64,000 bases of DNA, from positions 70,949,380-71,013,379 of the forward strand of contig BRKX01000002.1 of the NCBI GenBank assembly GCA_026008535.1. Reading direction: 5' to 3'. Below the pieces are notes generated by a model that was not told the DNA's origin, did not search any database, and saw only the letters and a list, made by a program, of their open reading frames with translations. Within the stretch, counting starts at the first letter, position 1. Each line of letters starts with the position of its first letter. This document shows, piece after piece, positions 1 to 15,437 of this stretch. Made by a program: the position numbers and the translations under genes. The DNA is from Perilla frutescens. Taxonomy: Eukaryota > Streptophyta > Magnoliopsida > Lamiales > Lamiaceae.

Positions 1-89
1 CCAACATACTCAAGATCTTTATTCTTCACAATTACAATTATCCAATCTTGAATTGGTATAAGTGTTGAAGATGCATGGACTCCAAGACG

Positions 90-345
90 GAACATAATTG
101 CATTCCAAAAGAATTAAAACCAATCACAATCTTTCGAAGCATGTTCATGTGTTTCCACATGCAATCCACACCTCAGGTAAATAGGAACAAACATTAATTC
201 CTTTTCTTGAAAGGGTAATACGCGTGGGAAGAACATCATTCGGACATCTCCAAAGGAAGATCTTAATTTTTAGATGAATACTAATGTTCCATATCCATTG
301 CCACATTTCTAGATTCATTAAAGAGGAAAGTATCGATGTCAAAGC
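90..345 (-). pseudogene. LINE remnant, zinc-binding reverse transcriptase domain (zf-RVT)
   Basis: The minus strand encodes a run resembling the C-terminal zinc-binding domain of plant non-LTR (LINE/L1-type) polyproteins: tryptophans followed by the signature KIKIFLWR, then VLPT and a Cys-containing tail (VWIACGNT) like the C-x-x-C/ETxxH region. Only about 65 residues are open. No reverse transcriptase or endonuclease part is present, and the copy stops near 345 next to another repeat. It is a dead 3'-end fragment. The family call rests on motif resemblance only. Confidence 0.6.
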
Positions 346-366
346 ATCTCTTTGAGATCTTTGCTA

Positions 367-500
367 CCTAGGGGTGGCTCGTTGGCAAAACAAGCCACTT
401 GGCCCTAGCCTGTCGGGGCAAGTGTAAACTTCGGGCCGATCCGAAAATATTGCAAGCCCGACCCGACCCAAAGGTCTGGTTGGAGCCCCCCGGGCCACAG
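367..500. mobile_element. hAT-like terminal fragment (TAGGGGTGGC end, GC-rich subterminal)
   Basis: The sequence starts with TAGGGGTGGC and continues with GGGCCGA/CCCGACCC-type words, as in the ends of many plant non-autonomous hAT elements (TIR TAGGGNTGG). No matching opposite end with a target duplication was found nearby, so it is probably truncated by the neighbouring SINE insertion. Low-confidence call. Confidence 0.35.
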
Positions 501-508
501 TATAATTT

Positions 509-715
509 CTTTTTTTTTTTTATATCGAGGGTAATCCACAGCCGCTACCATGGTGCGCACTGAGTAAACTCCGCCCTGTGTAATAGCCTGCTACACATGA
601 GAGATAAACCACACTTGGCAGGTCAGGTGTGACAGGCTCACACTTAGTGGTGTTGGTGGTGGATCGAAGTTGAGATTATGTCCAAGGGAGTCTTAGTCAA
701 CGAAAATGGACCTAC
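509..715 (-). mobile_element. SINE copy A (minus strand)
   Basis: Read on the minus strand, this segment runs from a tRNA-like head through CACCACTAAGTGTGAGC and GGGCGGAGTTTACTCAGTGC to TACCCTCGATAT and ends in an A-tract (the T-run at about 509-520 on the plus strand). Closely related segments occur at 28451-28529 (3' half) and 29073-29232 (5' half), which defines a dispersed family with a poly-A tail. The 5' boundary is approximate. Confidence 0.6.
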
Positions 716-984
716 CATTGCCAGTTTGATCAAATTATTTAATCCCCATTTTGATTCGAATCATCCAAGATTGGTCTTTGTGTGTATTTGCTGATGTGGT
801 TCTCTCTTTACTCTCTAGGTAGGATTGATCGAGTTAAACGACCGGGCAATAGAAAATTGCATGATAAATGAGCACGAAATATGATATATTATATATGGCA
901 AATACTTGCGTATACCGGGTACGGGCTACATCACGGGTGAACTCGACTTAAATCCGTCCTGACATGCGCCCGTTAAAAAAATAT
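716..984. other. Intergenic, no gene seen
   Basis: Short AT-rich spacer between the SINE copy and the MULE-like element. The stretch around 905-972 has GC-rich words (ACCGGGTACGGGC) like the subterminal part of a hAT element, but no clear boundary was found. Confidence 0.5.
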
Positions 985-1517
985 GGGGTGCTGTGGATTT
1001 TTCGACAAAAGCAAGTAAATTAAGGGAAAAAAAACAAGATTTAAAAAGTAGGAGTTTTAACGACAATCTCTATTACTTTTTGCAACATTCAAGGCCCGGG
1101 CTCACCAAATCAAAGTTTTTGTACTTTTTTTTTTAGAAAAGCCTTACACAAAAGCTGTTTTATTCCAACTTCCCAAAATGGAATATTAATGACTAGGGTT
1201 TTGAAAATCTTTATTATCCCAGCCACCCTTCTCTCTCTCTTTCTCTGCGATAATTTTGAACAAAAAACACCCAACCTTCTCTCATCTTTTTCATCGATTA
1301 TTTAGAATAAAAAATCACCCACCCTTTCTCTTCTCTCTCTTTTTCAATAATCTTAAAAAACCAAGCACTTAAACATCTCTCTCTTTTGCGATACATTTGA
1401 AGAAAAAAAAAAACCAATTGAAGTAACCGCCGCCAGATCTCTCTCTTCTTCGATAATCTCTGTCTCTCTTGGAACAACCGCACGTCGCTGTCTCTCTTGG
1501 AACTTGGTCATCAGAAA

Positions 1518-4500
1518 ATGGAAGTAGGGCAAGGACAACCGCTGATCGGGTCTTCTTCTCAAGTAATTTTCCAATACTCACGTTTTTTGGCACGTTTTAT
1601 GAATGTTTGTGTTAGTCGATGCTATTATGCTTTTATGAAACTAATTAGTCGATGATATTCATGTTAAGTAATCGAAGAATGTAATGGTTGGTTGTTTGAT
1701 ATTAATCGATGCTTGTTAGAAAGTAATTGTGGACTAACCGATGCTATTATGTTAGTTAATCGAGGATTATGTGATGTTAATTGTTGTTTGATATTAATCG
1801 ATGCTTGTTAGAAAGTAATTGTGGACTAACTGATGCTATTATGTTAGTTAATCGAGGATTATGTGATGTTAATTAATCGAGGACATTCAAATGTTAATCA
1901 TTAACAGTTAATTATTTAATTGATGAACATATTAAATCAATCGAGGACCTTCATTAGACTAATCGAGGAACCTTAATTAATCGAGGTACCTTAATTTTAA
2001 AAATAAAAACCAATCGAGGCCTTCCTCGATTAATTTAATACTATTGATGTCTTTCTCGATTAATTCTAAAAAACAAAAACTAATCGAGGTCTTTCTCGAT
2101 TATTTTAATAATAATCGATGCCTTCCTCGATTAATTTAAAAAAAACTAATCGAGGTCTTCCTCGATTAATTTAATACTAATCGAGGCATCAATTAATTTT
2201 TTTTTAAAAAATAATCGAGGCGTTCCTTGATTAATTTAATACTGAATCGAGGCACTAATCGATTAATTAAAAAAATTAATCGAGGCACTAATCGATGAAT
2301 TAAAAAAAATTAATCGAGGCACTAATCGATTAAGCTAAAAAAACTAATCGAGACATTAATTGATTAATTCAAAAAAAATTAATCAATTAATTTAAAAATT
2401 TTTAAAAAAAACTAATCGATTAATATTTAAAATTCTTCCTCTGATTAGTATTAAATTGTCCTCGATTAATATTAAATTATCCTCACTTAATTTTAAAAAT
2501 TGCATAATCGAGGCACTAATCGATTAATTCAAAAAAATATTAATTGATTAATTTAAAAAAATTAACCAAAAACTAATTGATTGATATTTAAAATTATTCC
2601 TTGATTAATGTTAAATTGTCCTCCATTAATATTAAATTATCATCGATTAATTTTAAAAATTGTATTTTCTAGATTAATTTAAATTTTAAGACATTCCAAT
2701 TTATATGAAATATTAAAATAATTTGTTTTAATAGTTGTAATTTTGAAAATGTTGTTAGATTGATTGGCTTACACTGCTGTTATGGAGCCTGAGGCCCTCG
2801 GTCGTGGCGTATGCGATACCAGATGTTATTGATCTGATCAGAGCCACACTGCTCAAGATTGGTGGTGATGATGTCGTCCGACTATTCAGATCCGGTTGTT
2901 TCGGACATTTTCTGAACTACAGGGGTGGTGACGTCCAGAAGAGGGTGATTCACGCTTTGATGACGTACGAGGTGCATGTGCCGGATCGTGCATGTGTGGG
3001 GTGGGAGGCATGGTTTCATATTCATCACTCCCAGCTGCGTTTCGGTCCGAGTGAGTACACCCTGGTGTCAGGTTTACGATTCGGCGGCTCGACATTCGAT
3101 CCGAATGGCGATCATATTGTTCCATCGAGATCTGTGTACCACCGTTTATTCGAAGGAAAGCGTACGACCGTCAAACAGATGGAGGACAGGTTCAAAGAGA
3201 AGTGGATGACTAGAGAAGCTCCGGATTATGTGAAGGTTACGAACATATTGTTCGTATACCGGATGATTCTGTGCCTAGATCAGTACCGGGTCGTGGATCC
3301 ATGGGTGTGGGCGCTAGCGGAGGATGTGGAGCGATGGAACTCATTTCCATAGGGTGCATATTCTTACCAGATGTTGATGCACTTCATCGGCCTCATCCCC
3401 AGGACTCAATAGGCTATGGGCGGGAAAGGATCCGGACAGTATCATTTTTACGGGCCGATCTGGGCACTCCAGGTAATTAGTTTAAATTTAATTGTTCTAA
3501 ATTAGTTGAAATCAAGTGAATATGTAACTAATCCATTAATCCACTTTACAGGTATGGGCTTGTGAGGTGATACCGAAGTTGGCTAGTGAGACTGGTGTGC
3601 ATAGTGGACAACTCACTGTGCCTCGATGTTTGAGGTGGACATTCAGTCGCCCTGCCACTGACCCAACCACCTTATTACAGCGAGCGGTACGTTTTGAGGT
3701 TTCTTTATCTATTTAGAAGATTCAATCTATATTTATTAATTCATCTTAATGATACTATTATTAATTCCATGCAGTTACGTGTGGTTATGTTGGTGCCATC
3801 TCCCGAGGAGACGAGGACTTCATATTACCTGAGCATGCAGTTGGATCCTGGAGCTCAGAGCATGAGATTTGTTCCTTCTCGATCCGGGAACAAGAAGAAG
3901 ATGCTTGTAAATGTAGCACCTTGTTGTTCCACATCAGCAGCGGAGGTTGTCCCCCCATCAGCCCGAGGCACTAAAGCTGCTCACACACCATAGAAGGGTC
4001 GTCAGACGACCAGTCAACCCTCGAGCCGGGCATTGAAGGATGAGCCAGATACAAACAACATACCTGGTCTCCGCCCCCCCACTGAGGAGGCACCAGAGCA
4101 CACAGTAAATCCGATTCATTGAGAGAGCCCTCCTCGAGCTTGGGGAAGAAAGCGTTCGAGGAGGAATCGATCTCAGAGCAGTGGGGAGCCCTCAGAAAGT
4201 TTCCTGCAGAGGGTTGTGGATCGTGTGATGCCCCGTGTTAGGGAGCTTATTGACACGGCTATTGCGCCCCGTGTCCAGGAGTATGTGGACTGGGCTATTG
4301 ATCGTGCATTAGCTGGTCTGAGTAGCCGCGCTCAGAGGTCACCCACGTCTGAGTTTAGAGACCGCCACAGTTCGGAGCTGAGCGACCGTAGTGCAGCTGA
4401 TCGGGCGCCCACCCCACCTCTCGGGAGGGCTCCACAGCCCACTGTAGTACATGAGGGTACTAGCACTTCGACTCCACTCCATGGTGGTTTTAGCGCGACC

Positions 4501-4650
4501 TATCAGCTCATGAATGACATTGATGATAGCAACCTCCAGATCGCCTACTCACGATTTAGACTTCAGGGTCCGGATGCAGTTATTCAGCTCTACTTCAACA
4601 GCGATCGCTTGCGGCAGTCCTCGTCACAAAATATTAAATTGTATTAAATT
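1518..4650 (+). pseudogene. Decayed DUF1985-domain transposon gene (Ulp1 domain absent)
   Basis: A plausible first exon at 1518-1562 (start MEVGQGQPLIG) ends at CAA|GTAATT. The main DUF1985 exon runs from about 2780 to 3472, followed by exons at about 3552-3687 and 3775 onward, with GT-AG borders. Recognisable DUF1985 features are CFGHFLNY, an FGPSEYTLVSGLRFG-type motif and FP(W)GAYSY. In-frame TAG stops interrupt it at 3350-3352 (where the family has Trp) and about 3408, with further stops near 3991 and 4120. The last open stretch (4216-4647) is a charged linker of the kind that precedes Ulp1 peptidase in such genes, but the peptidase is missing. Sense direction agrees with the flanking element. 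It is not expected to make a working protein. Confidence 0.65.
1600..2660. repeat. Left array of TAATCGAGG/ATCGATTA short interspersed repeats
   Basis: Dozens of copies of (T)AATCGAGGC, its complement GCCTCGATTA, and variants such as ACTAATCGATTAATT are separated by A/T-rich spacers, in both orientations. The 5' part also holds a 92-bp near-perfect tandem duplication (1691-1782 and 1783-1874). The array lies in the inferred first intron of the DUF1985 gene. Its partner lies at 4800-5540. Confidence 0.8.
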
Positions 4651-4799
4651 CGGTCCTACCTTCCCCTTCTTTTCATTTAATGAAGTCACTAACCTTCTTA
4701 ACATGTATTAAATTCGGCCCTCTACCTTTCTTTCTTTCTTTTCATTTAATGAAGTCATTTACCTTCCTTCTTTTTATTTATTGAAACTCAGTTACACAA

Positions 4800-5540
4800 G
4801 AAAGAAATAAATGCATTCATTAATCGTGGCTAGTTAAGATATTAATCGAGAATCTCTTAAAATTAATTTGTATTTTTTAATAAATAATCGAGGCCCTTTA
4901 AAAAACAATCGAGTCAATTTTAAAAAAATAATCGAGGCTTTTTAAAAAAATAATCGAGACAATTTAAATTAATAATCGAGACTTCATTTTAAAGGTTCGA
5001 TTCTTCTTAAATAATCGAGGCTTATAATAAGCCTCGATTAATTTTAACTAAATAATCAATTCTTCTTAAATAATCATAATCGAGGCTTTTAACTAAATAA
5101 TCGATTAAATTTAACAAATAATCAATTCTTCTTAAATAATCATAATCGAGGCTTTTTTTTAAAAGCCTCAATTACTTTTAACTAAATAATCTATTAAATT
5201 TAACATATAATCAATCTTCTTAAATAATCATAATCGATGCTTTTTTGAAAAGCCTCGATTACTTTTAACTAAATAATCGATTAAATTTAACAAATAATCA
5301 ATCTTCTTAAATAATCATAATTGAGGTTTTTTTTTAAAGTCTCGATTACTTTTAACTAGTAATTGAGGCTTCTTAAAAAATAATCGATACCGATTTTGTA
5401 AATTAATCGAGACATTTCAATTGAGATACTTTTTTAAAAAATAATCGAGGCTCCAATCGAGGCAATTTTCAATCACTAATCGAGGCTAAAAATTAATCGA
5501 GGCTTACTCAAATAAAATCGAAGCATTTAGAATTGTTAGG
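4800..5540. repeat. Right array of AATAATCGAGGC short interspersed repeats
   Basis: The same core word (AATCGAGGC and inverted GCCTCGATTA) recurs many times, with spacers such as TTTTAACTAAATAATCGATTAAATTTAAC that themselves repeat 3-4 times (about 5040-5350). It lies between the end of the DUF1985 gene remnant and the right inverted end of the element, so the two arrays flank the coding remnant. Confidence 0.8.
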
Positions 5541-5789
5541 GTTTTATTTTAAGAAGTAGGGTTTTGGCTGTTAGGATGCATTTAATACCTGACAAAAGTA
5601 CAATATGTCAATTATTGGGTGTGGGGACCAAGTCTATTATAGTACAAATTGCCTAACAAACTACCTACTTTTAAAAGTTGTTATTTTTTCTCAATTACTA
5701 TTTACTTTTGTCTACTTTTATCTATTTTGACAAAAATATGCATGGTGCACAATCTCAAGCAGGGTTTATATTAAATTAGAAAAAAAAAA

Positions 5790-6178
5790 TTGTCGAGCGT
5801 ACACAAATCCACGCGTTATCATCGGACGATTGTACTGCACGAATCATTGGATTAAAAAATTTAAATCAATTCATTTTAATTTTAGGATTCACTAATTCTA
5901 TTTATAGTATATATTTTATTTAAAAAATTGTCGAGCACACTGCACAAACTCATGTGTTAATGTCGGGCATGAGTCGCCGGTCAAAAATAAAATTAATTCA
6001 TTTTAATTTTAAAATTCACTAATTCCACTTGGGGTATATATATTTATGTTAAAATAATTAAGTGTCAAGCGCAATACAAGAGTCACGGGTTAGAATTGGG
6101 AGGGTGCACTGCGCGAGTCGCCGTATTAAAAACATAAATTTAGTGTTCAATAGTTCTATTTAGGATATATATTTACTT
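5790..6178. repeat. Three degenerate tandem copies of a ~130-bp unit
   Basis: Each copy starts with a (A)ATTGTCGAGC/AGTGTCAAGC-like word, contains a CACGCGTT/TGTGTTA/CACGGGTT block and a GAGTCGCCG-like block, then ATTTAATTCATTTTAATTTTA and a TATATATTTA end. Approximate limits are 5790-5925, 5926-6058 and 6059-6178. No coding potential is seen. Confidence 0.6.
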
Positions 6179-6179
6179 T

Positions 6180-7800
6180 GAAACGTTAATAATTTGTTGT
6201 GAACACGGGAGGAGCAATCAGTGGTCGGCCGAAGGTGACCGTGGAATACAGAGGGAAATGATGAAGGAAAGATTGAGCTTTTAAGAAGATGGACTTATGC
6301 GGGTCAGGTTGTAGAGTGAAGACCCAACCTGAAAAGATGGGCTTTGCATATTTTAATTATTATATTTTATGTTATGTTATGTTATTTGACTCTTTCAATT
6401 AAAGTACTGTACTTTGGGGTCTCAACCTTGTACTAGATTAGACTAACCATATTAGCAACCACTCCAATTACCCAACCACTTCAATATTTAATTAATTTCT
6501 CTCTTTTCCACATCATCAATATTCATCCAATCCAATCATATTTATTTTGCATGTTTTATCCATGATCACCCAACCACCCAACCACAACATTATATATAAT
6601 TATTTTATTTTATTTTATTTTAAGATTAAAATACTACTTGTAATAAAAATAATATAAAAATTATAATTATAATAAGAAAATGAAAATATTCCAAAAAGAA
6701 AAATCAAGCAATAAATATAAATAAATAGCCAATACAAAAAATATTATAAACTAAATTAATAACATAAATTACAACATGCTTCACACCAATTAAATTGCAT
6801 TTCCTAAAATTACAGAAAATAAAATCACACAAACTAAACGACTTTTCCTAAATTACAAAAATTAAAATCACATTAATTAAACGACATTTTATAACTCTGC
6901 TATGAGATGATTTTTTAGTCAATACCAAAAATATTACAAACTAGTTAAACGACATTTCATAAATTATAAAGAATCAAATCACATTTATTAAACGACATTT
7001 CCCAAAATTACATAAAATAAAAATTTATTGTTTGGATATATAAAAAATTAGAGGAAAAATAAATAATTTTAAAGTGTGTTGAATATAGAAATAATAATGT
7101 ATATTTATAGAAAATGAAAAAATATAAATTTTGATATATTTTTTATTTATATTTATTATATTATATAAAAAATATATCAATTTTATATATATATATCTTA
7201 AAATAAAATTAATTGACCAATAGGATGGAGACAAGTATCTCCATCCCATTGGCCAAAAGAAAGGCCGGAATGAGACCACTAAAGGTAAAAAATGGGGCAT
7301 GGTCGACCTGGATTAATTTTGTTTCAACCATTTTTCCTTTTTTTTTTAATGATGTGGCCGGCGACCACAAGGAAAGTGGTCGTCATTAATGCCAGTCTTA
7401 AAAAAAGATAAGCTAGGAATTACTTACTGGAATGATACTCAATTATATGCTAGGAATTACTAATTCGAATGATACTCAATTTTTTCGCAAATATTAATAC
7501 GACTAAAATCGCATAATATTTATAATATATTATTAAAATACGGGTGTTGCTATTTATACTACTATTTTTTCAATATGCATCACATTTATTAATACACCAC
7601 TACTATAAAAAATTCACTATATATTTGTTATACACCATACTTCTTTTAATTTTTACCCTTCGGTTTAATAATCAACTTAGTCCAACTAAAAAAATGAGAG
7701 TGAATATCCCACCACCACTGTGCACAGCAATCCCCTCTCTCCTTAAAAACATGCCGTCATTGATCATATGCAAGAAGAAAATTTGTTCAACATGAGGGGC
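6180..7800. other. AT-rich intergenic DNA with short repeats
   Basis: No gene is seen. About 6835-7015 contains repeated units around TTAAACGACATTT followed by AAATTACA. A 44-bp palindrome lies at 7213-7256. Open frames here are chance products of AT-rich sequence. Confidence 0.6.
7213..7256. repeat. 44-bp imperfect palindrome
   Basis: The left half (TTGACCAATAGGATGGAGAC) and the reverse complement of the right half (TTGGCCAATGGGATGGAGAT) match at 18 of 22 positions across the whole palindrome, with almost no loop. It could extrude as a cruciform or be the core of a small foldback element. No wider inverted arms were identified. Confidence 0.6.
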
Positions 7801-8180
7801 AAGAATTACACGTTCGAGAAAATAGAGTACATTCAAACTGAAACAACACTAAGAGGGACAAGAATCCAGATTCGCTATAGCAGATGATATTTCAAGAAAC
7901 TGCTTCAAGTGATCGTAGGATGGAGCCGAACGAAATAGCGTATCATAAGTCGAAAAACATAATAGTTGCGGGCAATTTGCCAGAAGCTAAATACAAATCA
8001 CAGAGGAGATAAAGACACTCTCAGAATGACAGCAAATATTCACAGTGCCCACAAGAACAAAAAAACATATTTAAAAGCCAATCATAGGGTAATGGGAACT
8101 CGAGAAATTATTCCAGTCCAGCACAGTTGGATTAAAGATTGGGAAATTCAAACTTTACAAATCATGAAGCAGAAATCCAA
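7800..8180 (-). other. Probable 3' UTR and downstream region of the FLOE-like gene
   Basis: This follows the stop codon (TAA, complement of 8181-8183) on the minus strand. Composition is less AT-skewed than the flanking intergenic DNA. No other gene is seen. The polyadenylation site was not assigned. Confidence 0.45.
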
Positions 8181-12216
<4,036 letters not shown>

Positions 12217-12660
12217 CTGAGTACTTAACCGAACACAACCAAATCAAACTGCCGTATCTATATGTCTGTAAATATCAACAGAATTGAGAATTGGGGATTA
12301 GGGTTTTGGAAAGATGCTTGATGTTGGATAGTTTTTCAAATAAATTGATCAGAGACAAAAATGAAAGGAAGAAGAAGACGAGTGTGGAGTCGTCTACGTT
12401 ACTTGAAGGCGAAGTTCTAGTGATTTTTGAGCTAGAGTCGCTAGTGGTACACCAAATATAGCAATTAGAAAAGTCGCTTCTGATGTTGATGCTATCAGGT
12501 GTCACTGGAGAGAACTGGAGCATTTGAAACTGAAGACGAGTTGCGGGTGTAAATTGTGTGAGAATTTTTGGGCCACCTAATGGATTGGGTATGGCTGCTT
12601 AAATCAGCCCAACAATAAAGAGAATTCTGCGCAAATTAAAAATTACAGCTTACATTTATA
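12217..12660 (-). promoter_or_regulatory. 5' UTR and promoter region of the FLOE-like gene
   Basis: This lies immediately upstream of the ATG at 12216 on the minus strand and is less AT-rich than the DNA beyond it. It contains GGGCCA (about 12570) and a GCCCAA word (about 12607), similar to site II/TCP-type elements of plant promoters. The transcription start was not located. An 82-codon open frame here is probably leader sequence. Confidence 0.45.
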
Positions 12661-12668
12661 TACAATTA

Positions 12669-12696
12669 CTAGTATTACCCCCCACGCCTTGCGTGG
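12669..12696 (-). mobile_element. Helitron-like 3' terminus (hairpin plus CTAG)
   Basis: On the minus strand the hairpin CCACGC-AAG-GCGTGG (12682-12696) is followed after about nine bases by CTAG and then T, which matches the Helitron 3' rule: short GC hairpin, 10-13 nt, CTRR, insertion before T. The 5' TC end, expected at higher coordinates, was not identified, so element length is unknown. Confidence 0.45.
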
Positions 12697-12699
12697 TGA

Positions 12700-15430
12700 A
12701 ACATTGCACAAAAATACTTTTTCTAAATCATATGCAAAATAAAAATAAATACATATATAAGATAAAAAAAAATTCAAAAATATGTATGTTAACATTTAAT
12801 TATTAAATATTAATTAATATAAATTAATAAAATAAATACACAAGTATACCAACATTTAAAGTGTTGTATCTAAGATTTCACTAAAAAAATATTGTATCTA
12901 AGAAACAACATATTGGTTAGATAATTAATATTGTTGAGAACTATCACCAATTCCACAAACATTAGACGTTGGTTGACCGCATTAAGAACTATCTTTGATA
13001 GCAAAATATGGACAATACTTTAACAAATTAAATAGTGTACAATAAGTTTATATATTAGGAAAAAAAAAGGGACCATTAGTTATATTAACTAATATATTAA
13101 AATAACTAAAAGTAAGTTTGTTTTGACATTTAGGAGGTGATTGATATGAAAGAATAATTAGGTCTGAATGGAATGAAATAGGGGTCTAAATAGAATGATA
13201 ATTCTTATGATTGGTATCTCTGCGGAATTAAATATTATTTATTTATTTTATCTTATAAATGAATATTTTATATACTTTCAAATTTGTAATAGCTAATATT
13301 ATCAACATTTTTCGTAATTTTTTTCTTATATTTTTAAACTGCGTATTTTTTAGTATGTGGTTTTTTATAATATTTGTAGCAAATTTTAATTTATTTATTT
13401 TATTAAAAATTTTATTCTAAATTATTTAATTAATGCATATATATATTTTTTATACCTTAATAAAAATATTTACTTCATTGAAAAATAGTTTATTATTTCA
13501 ATCTTTCATTTCAATATATTAAATTATATTAAATACATAATTTTTTTTTATTATAATATATTTTTATGTTATATTTATTTTGGTACCTCTTTCATATTTC
13601 TTTAATAAAATTAAGAAATATCAAAATTTTATTTGTATATATTTTTTAATTTTTTAATAATAAATATATAATATAAAAAATATGAAATAATAATAATAAT
13701 AATTATTATTATTATTATTATTATTAAAGCTAATTTTCAAATTATTTTTTAAATATGATAAAATAATATTATAAGACATGATTATGCGTAAATATATCAT
13801 ATATTAATTTTTTAGATTCAATGGGAATAGATAAACCATGGGGGTGGGTGGAATGTCTGTTCTCTTACTTTTGGGAATGACGATTCCTTGAAGAATAATG
13901 ATTCACAATTATAAATCATATCAATAATAGAAATGTGAATGGACATAGGAATGATGTACATGACAAATTATTATTACCTTATACAAATAATTATGAATAT
14001 TATTTGTATAAGGAGTGAAATATTATTTTCATATATTTTTAAATTTTCTTATAATTGAATAAAATGTACGTAGTAGCTAATAAATATCAACACACGCCTT
14101 AATTTATTTTTTATATTTTTCCTTATGTCATTTTTCTTTTTTAATATGTGGGTTTTTTTTTCTATTTTTAAGCAAATTACAATTTATTTATTTTATTGAA
14201 AAACTTTATCCTAAAGCATTTAATAATCAATATATAATAATTTGTATAAGTTAATATATTATTATGAAATAATAATAAAAAATTATTTTATAAGACATGA
14301 TTATGTATAAATATATTATCGCAAATTCTCATGTACATTAGACGGTCAACGTGTTGACCAAAAAAATCATCAAAATAGGTGATACTTTTTAGGGATACAA
14401 TTAATACTTTTTGAATTTTGAGTTATATTTTTAATGTTAAGATAGATACTGATTTTGACATCTTTTTTTGTTTGGTCGATACTTTTTATTGATATAAGTG
14501 ATATTTTGGAGCTTTTGATTGATACTTTATAGTGTTACGATTGCACAACGTGAATTCAAATAATTTTATGGAGATACGTCGGTCGTCATCCTTGCTTTCG
14601 CTTGTCGTTTGCCTTCAACCGACATATTGAATTGAATCAATCGAAAGTCATTTTCGTGTGTAATCTTTCTACGATTTCAATTTTAAATTTTACGAAAGTT
14701 TAGTTGTCGATTTTGCAAAATAAATATTGAGAATTCTAGTTTTGAAAATGGATCGTCGCCGCCGACATGGTTGATTTTCGTTGCCATTTTTATATTCATG
14801 ATTGAGGGAATGGGTGAGCACATGTGAAAATTGTGAATTCTAAAACTTGAGATTTCTCAAGTGGTAGATCGTTTATTACAAATAGATTGTGCGTGTATGA
14901 TTTGTGTGTTAGCACAAGTTGGGTGGTGTGTGCAGGGTGACAGAGGGATGTGGATGGTGGTGGCATGAGGGCAACCATAGTTGGTAGTGACTGGTGAGGT
15001 GAGTGGAAGGTGAAACGGGAGGGAAATGTGGTTTGGACGATAATTTTATATTTTTATTTTTTTAGTCTTGTTAGAGGATTAATAATGAGGTCAGCTTTGG
15101 GCTGATTATTTATCAATCATTTGCTTGATTAAAGCATGGGCCCTTATCATTCTCGGGCTTGGATCCATCAAACCAAATGTTTGATGAGGTCTGATTGTTT
15201 AGTCTATCATTGCTGGTCCTACGAAACAAACAACGACTGAGAGTACAAATCAAATTGAACTAATTGAAGAAAAATTTTAATATCGGAGTTTCAATAAAAT
15301 AACTTACGACCAATCTAAAATAATTATTTGGAGCCAAATTCATAAATTGAATTTAAAATAAGAAAATAATATTGGACCACCATCTCATTATCTCTCTCTT
15401 TCCCTAGTCTCGATTCTTGAATCAATACAA
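12700..15430. other. AT-rich intergenic DNA
   Basis: No gene is seen. It includes a small (AAT)n/(ATT)n palindromic microsatellite at about 13688-13728 and possible interior of the Helitron-like element. The stretch at 14580-15050 is somewhat richer in GC but has no recognisable protein or intron structure. Confidence 0.5.
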
Positions 15431-15437
15431 TCTATTA

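Larger units (their letters stand above)
985..5750 (+). mobile_element. MULE-like element carrying a DUF1985 gene, with diverged terminal inverted repeats
   Basis: The left end (about 985-1130) and the reverse complement of the right end (about 5605-5750) align imperfectly over roughly 140 bp. Both have a GTGC-rich tip, then TTTT(C/T)G(A/T)CAAAA, a GACAAAAG(T/C)AA block, an A-rich stretch with AAAAGTAGG, and a block ending TGTACTTTT. The inside holds a decayed DUF1985 gene between two arrays of TAATCGAGG-like repeats. No mudrA transposase and no Ulp1 peptidase domain are visible, so the copy would be non-autonomous. DUF1985 domains are known from plant Mutator-like elements that carry Ulp1-type genes. 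No target duplication could be assigned, so the exact ends are uncertain. Confidence 0.6.

Noticed and set aside
2804..3352. Functional DUF1985 host gene
   Set aside because: In-frame TAG stops where the family continues, missing Ulp1 domain, and flanking inverted ends indicate a decayed transposon gene.
1600..5540. CRISPR-like array of AATCGAGG repeats
   Set aside because: Units are only ~9 bp, occur in both orientations with irregular AT spacers, and the DNA is plant nuclear.
7025..7300. 91-codon minus-strand frame
   Set aside because: It is AT-rich chance translation (Ile/Tyr/Phe/Asn) across an intergenic palindrome, with no homology seen.
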